Assembly: GCA_038247995.1 (NCBI GenBank)
Contig: JBBRUG010000029.1
Span: 1-28,741 of the forward strand
Length of the DNA stretch: 28,741 nucleotides
Direction: 5' to 3'
Origin: JBBRUG01 sp038247995
GTDB lineage: Bacteria; Chloroflexota; Chloroflexia; Chloroflexales; Chloroflexaceae
Below the pieces are notes generated by a model that saw only the letters and a list, made by a program, of their open reading frames with translations, was not told the DNA's origin and did no database searches. Positions within the stretch are counted from its first letter, which is position 1, and each line of letters opens with the position of its first letter. The position numbers and the translations under genes were made by a program. Positions 11,907 to 18,295 of the stretch are shown here, one piece after another.

Positions 11907-14638
11907 GTGCGCGCCTTACGATCGTCCACGCACCCCACGGCAGCGATCATCCTTACCAGGTTGTCCCCGAAGAGCGCACCCCGCGTGATCCGGTCGGCGG
12001 CGATATGGTCAGCGTCGGCTTTCTGACCACGCCCGGCGGCGCGGCACAGGGCGTACGCTTCTACTGGGAGCGCAACGGTCGCCCACAGACGCCGGTCCAT
12101 GGCCGCCCGATCTCGGTAGGCCGGGACAATGATCGCTGGTTGGTGGAGTTGGGCGTGCTGGAGGCGGGCGATACGGTTGAATATTGGATGGTTGCCGATG
12201 GCGGCGACGTGACGGTTGAATCGCCGCGTTACAACTTCGCCACCCGCCGGCGGCGCACGCTGGCCGGCATCAGTGCCGTTGAAGAGACGCCCGAAGGCTT
12301 GCTGCTCGGCACGCTCGCGAGCGACGGCCAACCCGGCCCGATCCTAGCCCTGCGCCGGCTGGAGCAGGCGGGGGGATTGCAATTGGCATTGGGGACACGG
12401 GGACACGGGGACACGGGGACGACGGACGACGGACGACGGACCAATGATCAGAGCGCGGCTGCCGGCTCGGCCTTGGTCTTGGGTCATTCGTCTTCGGGCG
12501 AGCCTGATCGTGCCCCTGTCACCCTGTCACCCGCGCACCCTGTCACCTTGTTAACGTCCACGGCCAGCATCGCCATCGCCCCCGCGACGGGCTGGATCAG
12601 CTATGTGGCCAACGGCGCGAGCGTGCCGCTGCGCTTGCGCTGGGTCGAGGCGGCCGACGGCACGCTGGCCACGGTGGAACTGAGCGCCGACCTGACCGAC
12701 GACGAGGCGCTGGTGGGCCTCGGCGAGCGCTTCGATACGCTGGATCAGCGTGGGCGCGCCCCCGATGTGGCGGTGTACGAACAGTACAAGAACCACGGCA
12801 ACCGCACCTACCTGCCGATTCCGTTCGTGATTTCGTCGCGTGGTTACGCCTGCCTGGTTGAAGGCACCGGCCACGTGGCCTACGATTTCGGCCGTACTGC
12901 GCCCGACCGCTGGACCTGTATCGCGCAGGCCGGCGGCGGCAAGCCGCTGGCGATCGACCTGTTCGCAGGCGATCCGGCGGCCTGCGTCGGTGCGCTCACG
13001 GCACGCACCGGACGCCCAGCCGCGCCCCCCCCCGACTGGGCGTTCGGTCTTTGGATGAGCAGCAACGAGTGGAATACCCAGGCCCGCGTTGAGCGTGAAG
13101 CCGCGCTGCACCAGGAGCACGGCATCCCGGCAACGGTGCTGGTGATCGAGGCCTGGAGCGACGAGAATACCTTCTACATCTGGAACGGCGCGCAGTACAC
13201 CCCGCGCGCGGGCGACTGGACGCCGCGCCTGGCTGATTTTAGCTTCCCCGCCGACGGCCCCTGGCCCAACCCCAAGGCCATGAGCGACGCGCTGCACGCC
13301 CAGGGCATTCGGCTCATTCTCTGGCAGATTCCGGCGCTGAAGTATATCGCGGAGGCGCACCCACAGCACGAGGCCGACAGCGCCCACGCGCAAGATCAGG
13401 GCTATGTGTTGCGCGGCGCCGACGGCGAACCGTACCGCAACCCGGCCTTCTGGTTCAACAAGGCCATGATCCCCGACTTCACCAGCCCGGAAGCCACGGC
13501 TTGGTGGATGCAGAAGCGCGCCTATCTGCTCGATGAACTCGGCGTTGACGGCTTCAAAACCGACGGCGGCGAGCATCTTCAGGGCCGCGGGATCACTGCG
13601 AGTGACGGGCGCCAGGGTGATGAACTGGTCAACGCCTACCCTAATCTCTACATCGGCGCGTATCATCGGTTTGCCACCGAACGGCGCAAGGGCGATGCAA
13701 TGACCTTCAGCCGGGCCGGCCATACCGGCGTCGGCGCCTTCCCCGCCCACTGGGCCGGCGACGAAAACAGCAACTGGGAGGCCTTCCGGCGCTCGCTGGT
13801 GGCCGGGCTGAGCGTCGGCCTGAGCGGCGTGCCATACTGGGGTTGGGATATCGCCGGCTTTAGCGAGGCGCTGCCCACCGCCGAACTCTATCTGCGCGCG
13901 ATGGCGATGGCGGCCTTCTGCCCGATTATGCAGTACCACAGCGAGTACACCGCTCCGGGCGAGCCTTCGAAGGATCGCACACCCTGGCGCATTCAGGCGC
14001 ACACCGGCGACGATCAGGTGATCCCGATCAGCCGCCATTTTGCCCGGCTGCGCATGGCGCTCATCCCCTACCTGGTGCGCGAGGCGGCCTACAGCGCCGC
14101 CAGCGGCGAACCGATGTTGCGCGCGCTCTGCCTCGATTACCCCGCCGACCCGGTGAGCTGGCGCACAACCGATCAGTACATGCTCGGGCGCGACCTGCTC
14201 GTGGCGCCGGTGGTTTATGAAGGCGCCGCAGGGCGCGAGGTGAACCTGCCGCCTGGCATCTGGTACGATTTCTGGAGCGGCGCAAGGCTTGAAGGCGGTC
14301 GGCAGTTCAACGTCGGCGTGCCAATCGACCGCATCCCAGTGTATGTGCGCGCCGGAGCGATCCTGCCTTTGCATCTTGCCCCCGGCCAGGCGCTGGGCGA
14401 TGACGTGGGTACAAGCACCACGCCGAGCCACCTCACCCTGCGCGTCTATCCTGCCGCCGCCGGTACGGCCACGGTTGTGCTGAACAGCGAAACCGTAACT
14501 ATTTCCGCCACTGCCGAAGCAAGCGGCGTGCGTGTGAGCCTGCCGCCGCTCCCCATCCCCGTGACGGTCATGCTCCCCGACGGGCGCAGCGCCACCGCCA
14601 CGGCCTCGGCCCAACCGCAAACCCTCCTCCTCGGCTAA
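11903..14638 (+). CDS. Cytoplasmic GH31 enzyme, likely cycloalternan-degrading (isomaltosyl-hydrolase) type
   Basis: A 911-residue GH31 enzyme without signal peptide. It opens with a beta domain (TPRDPVGGDMVSVGF, WERNGRPQTPV) homologous to the N-terminus of the secreted CtsY-like protein downstream. The barrel has FGLWMSSNEWNTQ, the nucleophile Asp554 in GFKTDGGE and the acid/base Asp620 in WAGDENSNW, then GLSGVPYWGWDIAGF. From recalled literature, the cycloalternan-degrading enzyme (CADE) is a homolog of the cycloalternan-forming enzyme, which fits a cytoplasmic CtsY paralog beside a sugar importer. ATG 11903 overlaps the GH15 stop (ATGA), with GAGGAG upstream. Oddly, residues about 163-215 are encoded by tandem octamer and heptamer repeats like those of the spacers and look inserted. 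A general alpha-glucosidase role is the alternative. Confidence 0.8.
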   Translation: MSARLTIVHAPHGSDHPYQVVPEERTPRDPVGGDMVSVGFLTTPGGAAQGVRFYWERNGRPQTPVHGRPISVGRDNDRWLVELGVLEAGDTVEYWMVADGGDVTVESPRYNFATRRRRTLAGISAVEETPEGLLLGTLASDGQPGPILALRRLEQAGGLQLALGTRGHGDTGTTDDGRRTNDQSAAAGSALVLGHSSSGEPDRAPVTLSPAHPVTLLTSTASIAIAPATGWISYVANGASVPLRLRWVEAADGTLATVELSADLTDDEALVGLGERFDTLDQRGRAPDVAVYEQYKNHGNRTYLPIPFVISSRGYACLVEGTGHVAYDFGRTAPDRWTCIAQAGGGKPLAIDLFAGDPAACVGALTARTGRPAAPPPDWAFGLWMSSNEWNTQARVEREAALHQEHGIPATVLVIEAWSDENTFYIWNGAQYTPRAGDWTPRLADFSFPADGPWPNPKAMSDALHAQGIRLILWQIPALKYIAEAHPQHEADSAHAQDQGYVLRGADGEPYRNPAFWFNKAMIPDFTSPEATAWWMQKRAYLLDELGVDGFKTDGGEHLQGRGITASDGRQGDELVNAYPNLYIGAYHRFATERRKGDAMTFSRAGHTGVGAFPAHWAGDENSNWEAFRRSLVAGLSVGLSGVPYWGWDIAGFSEALPTAELYLRAMAMAAFCPIMQYHSEYTAPGEPSKDRTPWRIQAHTGDDQVIPISRHFARLRMALIPYLVREAAYSAASGEPMLRALCLDYPADPVSWRTTDQYMLGRDLLVAPVVYEGAAGREVNLPPGIWYDFWSGARLEGGRQFNVGVPIDRIPVYVRAGAILPLHLAPGQALGDDVGTSTTPSHLTLRVYPAAAGTATVVLNSETVTISATAEASGVRVSLPPLPIPVTVMLPDGRSATATASAQPQTLLLG
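12391..12545. repeat. Period-8/period-7 tandem repeat block inside the GH31 reading frame
   Basis: The left part is three GGGGACAC units (12391-12414) running into GACGGAC-type heptamers to about 12442. The right part is CCCTGTCA at 12514-12521, 12522-12529 and 12538-12545. Left and right are loosely reverse complementary, like the spacer arrays at 7308 and 21305. The frame stays open throughout and encodes a low-complexity peptide. Confidence 0.7.
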
Positions 14639-14645
14639 CGCCGGC

Positions 14646-14687
14646 GGGCCGTACTTGAATTTAGTACGGCCCGTACGCTTATTTTTT
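14646..14687 (+). terminator. Terminator-like hairpin after the cytoplasmic GH31 gene
   Basis: GGGCCGTACT (14646-14655) and AGTACGGCCC (14663-14672) form a 10-bp stem with a 7-nt loop. Six Ts follow at 14682-14687, about 9 nt after the stem. This spacing is loose, so termination may be partial, splitting the cytoplasmic genes from the secreted enzymes. Confidence 0.55.
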
Positions 14688-14717
14688 GCTCGGATGCCCA
14701 GCGGAGCTGAATATAAC

Positions 14718-14738
14718 AAGGAGAACTACAATATGTAG
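14718..14738 (+). promoter_or_regulatory. Shine-Dalgarno with a start-stop mini-ORF in the ctsY leader
   Basis: AAGGAG (14718-14723), nine bases, then ATG (14733-14735) directly followed by TAG. A ribosome binding here would stall or terminate after one codon, about 70 bp before the real start. It lies in an AT-richer leader (about 14690-14805) unlike the flanking genes. Confidence 0.35.
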
Positions 14739-14805
14739 TAGAAGCATAAACAAACTCTGTCCGAAATTCATTAGCACTGATGCAGCAGACAAAGGAAGTC
14801 TAATC

Positions 14806-17800
14806 ATGCGCCTGCACTGGCAGAAGTATTTGGCCGGCCTGATCGTTCTGGCCGTCTTGTTCGCCACCCTCCCCCCCGCCCGCTCCGCGCTGGCCCTCGG
14901 CGGCGTCTACCACAACCCCACCGGTATCGACGACCTCTACTCCGCCGAAGCGACCGAGCGCTCGCCGCGCGATCCGATGACCGGCGAGACCGTGCGGATC
15001 AACGCCACCACCTGGCCGGTCGAGATCGGCCAGACGGTCTGGATCACCTGGACCAAAAACGGCGTCAATCAGACTCCGGTCGGCGCGAACTGGCAGTACA
15101 ACAGCGGCAATAATACCTACTGGCAGGCCAACCTGGGCAGCTTCGCCCGCGGCGACCAGATCACCTACACAGTGAATGCCAACGTAAATGGCGGCAACCA
15201 GAAGAACACCGGCCCGTTCAGCTTTGCCGTTACCTCGTGGAGTACGGTGACCAACGTCACCGGCCACACGAATAACACCACGTCGGTTGACGTAACGACA
15301 GGCGACAGCGCGGGCGACTTTACGCCGAAGATCCGCTTCGCCTTCCCCACCTCCGACAGCTTCCGGGTGCAGATTGCGCCCAACGGCAACGGCCTGAACA
15401 TCAGCGGCCAGAGCGGCTACACCGTGAGCGATAGTGGCGGCACACTCCAGATCGCCACCAGCGATCTGGTGCTGAAGATCCAGAAAAACCCCTATCGGCT
15501 CGCGGTCTACAAAGGCGACGGCACCACGCTGATCACTCAGCAATACAACCCCAATACCTTCCGCAACATCGGCTGGGCCAGCGACGGCAACACCACGGTG
15601 ACGAAGATCGAAGACCACCTACTGACGCCCACCGGCGAGCGTTTCAGCGGCTTCGGCGAGCGCTACGATCGGCTCAACCAGCGCGGCTACGACGTGAACA
15701 ACTACGTCTTTAACCAGTACCGCGATCAGGGCGCTACCGGCCGCACCTATCTCTCGGTGCCCTTCTTCATCAACTCGGCCGGTTACGGCGTCTACATCCC
15801 TAGCACCTACTACTCGATCTTCAACCTGGGCACCTATCTGAGCGACATGGCCGGCTTCACCGTCGATACCGGCGGCAGCATCGACTCAACGCTCGACTAC
15901 TACTTCTTCGCCGGCGATCCTGCGGAAGTGGTTGATGCGTACACCGCTGTGAGCGGGCGCCCGCAACTGCCGCCGAAGTGGGCCTTTGGCCTGTGGATGT
16001 CGGCCAACGAGTGGAATACCCAGACCGAAGTGACCAACGAACTCGCCAACACGAGCACCTACAACATCCCGCACAGCGCGATCGTGTTGGAGCAGTGGAG
16101 CGACGAGGCGACCTTCTACATCTGGCACGGCGCTACCTACACGCCCAGCGCCGGCAGTGGCCGCCTACAACTCAGCGACCTGACCTTCCCGCCCGGCACG
16201 GCCTGGAGCGATCCGGCGGCCATGGTAGACGATGCGCACGATCGCGGGATCAAAGTGCTGCTCTGGCAGATCCCGGTGTTTAAAGAGAATTTCGACTTCA
16301 ACCCTGCCAGCGCGCCGCAGCAGCACCTGAACGACAAGGCCTATGCCGAAGCGCAGGATTATGTGGTGGAGAACGGCAGCGGCGGCGTCTACCGCGTGCC
16401 GACCGGCCAGTGGTTCGGCGACGGCATGGTGCCCGACTTCACCAGTGCAGCCGCGACGGCCTGGTGGATGAGCAAGCGTCAGTATCTCTTCGATGACATC
16501 GGCATTGACGGCTTCAAGACCGACGGCAGCGAGTCGATCTTCGGGCGCAACGTCACCTTCGCCGACGGGCGCAAGGGCGACGAGATGCATAACGCCTACC
16601 CGAACGCCTATACCGAAGCCTACAACGACTACGTGCAAACCAAGACGAACGGCGACGGCGCGATCTTCAGCCGGGCGGGCACGGCGGGCGCGCAGACCAC
16701 CTCGATCTACTGGGCCGGCGACCAGAACTCCAGCTTCGGCGCCTTCCAGGAAGCCGTGCGCGCCGGCCTCAGCGCGGGCGAATCGGGCATTCCGTTCTGG
16801 GCCTGGGATATGGCCGGCTTCACCGGCGATTTCCCCAGCGCCGAGCTGTACCTGCGCTCGACGACTCAGGCGACCTTCTCGCCGATTATGCAGTACCATT
16901 CTGAGAAGGCCAATCCGAGCACCTCAGAGGCGCGCACGCCTTGGAATGTGCAGGCGCGTACCGGCAACACGACCGTGATCGACACGTTCCGTAAGTTCGC
17001 CAACATCCGCATGAACCTGATCCCCTACCTCTACACCGAGGCCGAGCGCGGTGCCGCCACCGGCGTGCCGATGATGCGTTCGATGGGCTTCGCCTTCCCC
17101 AACGACGCCACCGGGGCGGCGCTGGATCAGCAGTACATGTTCGGCGAGCACTTGCTCGTTGCGCCGATCACCAGCCAGGGCGCCTACACTAAGAATGTCT
17201 ACATCCCTGCAGGCGAGTGGTACGACCTCTGGAATAACGGGCGCTTCACCGGCCCCGGCACGAAGAGCTACTACGCCGGCTGGGACAGCATTCCGGTCTA
17301 TGTGCGCCCCGGCGCGATCCTGCCGCTGAACCTGAACGCCGATTACGTACTCGGCGGCAACATCAGCAACGACATCGACACCTACACCAACCTGGTCTTC
17401 CGCATCTACCCGAGCGGCAGCTCCAGCTACGCCTACTTCGACGACGCCAACAGCATTCACCGCACGATCAGCGTCACCGAAAACTGGCCGAGCCGCACGG
17501 TAACGGTGAGCGTTCCGGCGCTGACCACCACCAGCACGCTGCAAGTGGTAAGCACGCAGCCCACCAGCGTGACCCGCGGCGGCAGCAACCTGACCAACTA
17601 CACCACGCTGGCTAACTTCAAGGTGGCGAGCGAGGGTTGGTACTGGGACGCCGTGGAGCAGATGACGTACGTGAAACTGGCCGCCAGCGGCAGCGCGCGC
17701 ACGGTGGTGCTGAATGGCGTACACAAGGCCGCCTACGAGGCTGAGTTCGGCGCGGGTGTGGGTACAGCCACCAACACCAACCACGCCGGCTACACCGGCA

Positions 17801-18111
17801 CCGGCTTCGTGGATGCCTTCGACGCCAGCGGCGACTCGGTGAGCTTCACGGTCAACGCCGACGCGAGCGGCACGCACGAGCTGCGCTTCCGCTACGCCAA
17901 CGCTACCGGCGGCACGGCGACGCGCACAATCTACGTGGACGGCGTCTCGATCGGTACGTTGAACCTGAACAATCTGGCGAACTGGGGCACCTGGGGCACA
18001 GCGACGATCAGCACCAGCCTCAGCGCCGGCGCGCACACCATCCGCATCGCCTACGACAGTGGCAACACGCGAGCGATCAACCTCGACAACCTGATCCTGG
18101 CCCGGCCTTAG
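14806..18111 (+). CDS. ctsY: Secreted GH31 3-alpha-isomaltosyltransferase (cycloalternan-forming enzyme) with CBM35
   Basis: A 1101-residue exported enzyme. The signal peptide is LAGLIVLAVLFATLPPARSALA. The mature N-terminus (GVYHNPTGIDDLY, TERSPRDPMTGETV, VWITWTKNGVNQTPVG) and the body match my memory of Bacillus globisporus CtsY (about 1093 residues) closely and at the same length. The GH31 barrel has FGLWMSANEWNTQ, nucleophile Asp573 in GFKTDGSES and acid/base Asp639 in WAGDQNSSFG. Residues about 975-1101 are a CBM35 (YEAEFGAG, TNHAGYTGTGFVDAF, WGTWGTATI, INLDNLIL). CtsY-type enzymes transfer isomaltosyl groups to a 3-OH and cyclise to the alternating 1,3/1,6 tetrasaccharide cycloalternan. 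AAGGAAG (14792-14798) precedes ATG 14806. The downstream gene supplies a second secreted GH31. Product specificity is inferred, the family assignment is strong. Confidence 0.85.
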   Translation: MRLHWQKYLAGLIVLAVLFATLPPARSALALGGVYHNPTGIDDLYSAEATERSPRDPMTGETVRINATTWPVEIGQTVWITWTKNGVNQTPVGANWQYNSGNNTYWQANLGSFARGDQITYTVNANVNGGNQKNTGPFSFAVTSWSTVTNVTGHTNNTTSVDVTTGDSAGDFTPKIRFAFPTSDSFRVQIAPNGNGLNISGQSGYTVSDSGGTLQIATSDLVLKIQKNPYRLAVYKGDGTTLITQQYNPNTFRNIGWASDGNTTVTKIEDHLLTPTGERFSGFGERYDRLNQRGYDVNNYVFNQYRDQGATGRTYLSVPFFINSAGYGVYIPSTYYSIFNLGTYLSDMAGFTVDTGGSIDSTLDYYFFAGDPAEVVDAYTAVSGRPQLPPKWAFGLWMSANEWNTQTEVTNELANTSTYNIPHSAIVLEQWSDEATFYIWHGATYTPSAGSGRLQLSDLTFPPGTAWSDPAAMVDDAHDRGIKVLLWQIPVFKENFDFNPASAPQQHLNDKAYAEAQDYVVENGSGGVYRVPTGQWFGDGMVPDFTSAAATAWWMSKRQYLFDDIGIDGFKTDGSESIFGRNVTFADGRKGDEMHNAYPNAYTEAYNDYVQTKTNGDGAIFSRAGTAGAQTTSIYWAGDQNSSFGAFQEAVRAGLSAGESGIPFWAWDMAGFTGDFPSAELYLRSTTQATFSPIMQYHSEKANPSTSEARTPWNVQARTGNTTVIDTFRKFANIRMNLIPYLYTEAERGAATGVPMMRSMGFAFPNDATGAALDQQYMFGEHLLVAPITSQGAYTKNVYIPAGEWYDLWNNGRFTGPGTKSYYAGWDSIPVYVRPGAILPLNLNADYVLGGNISNDIDTYTNLVFRIYPSGSSSYAYFDDANSIHRTISVTENWPSRTVTVSVPALTTTSTLQVVSTQPTSVTRGGSNLTNYTTLANFKVASEGWYWDAVEQMTYVKLAASGSARTVVLNGVHKAAYEAEFGAGVGTATNTNHAGYTGTGFVDAFDASGDSVSFTVNADASGTHELRFRYANATGGTATRTIYVDGVSIGTLNLNNLANWGTWGTATISTSLSAGAHTIRIAYDSGNTRAINLDNLILARP

Positions 18112-18121
18112 ACTGTGAAGG

Positions 18122-18238
18122 CCTCATCCCCCCAGCCCCCTTCTCCATCTACGTGGAGAAGGGGGGGCGCTGCGGATTTCGCGTCCTGATGCTGTTAGAA
18201 ACCCCTCTCCGCCTGACGGAGAGGGGTTGGGGATGAGG
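18122..18238. repeat. Three-arm (cloverleaf) palindromic element
   Basis: An outer stem CCTCATCCCC (18122-18131) / GGGGATGAGG (18229-18238) encloses two perfect 12-bp hairpins: CCCCCTTCTCCA (18136-18147) / TGGAGAAGGGGG (18154-18165), and AACCCCTCTCCG (18200-18211) / CGGAGAGGGGTT (18217-18228). The second hairpin abuts the outer stem exactly. It fills most of the spacer between the two secreted GH31 genes. Its style resembles dispersed CCTCATCCCC-type elements; there is no T-run. Confidence 0.7.
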
Positions 18239-18295
18239 TCGGCGCTTGTCCGGGTAGACTACGCTTCCTGAGCCTCGATAGTGGAGAATCATTCC

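Noticed and set aside
12551..14719. Minus-strand reading frame of 722 residues opposite the cytoplasmic GH31
   Set aside because: It is a GC-driven shadow frame; the plus strand carries an intact GH31 with catalytic motifs, and the opposite product resembles no family.
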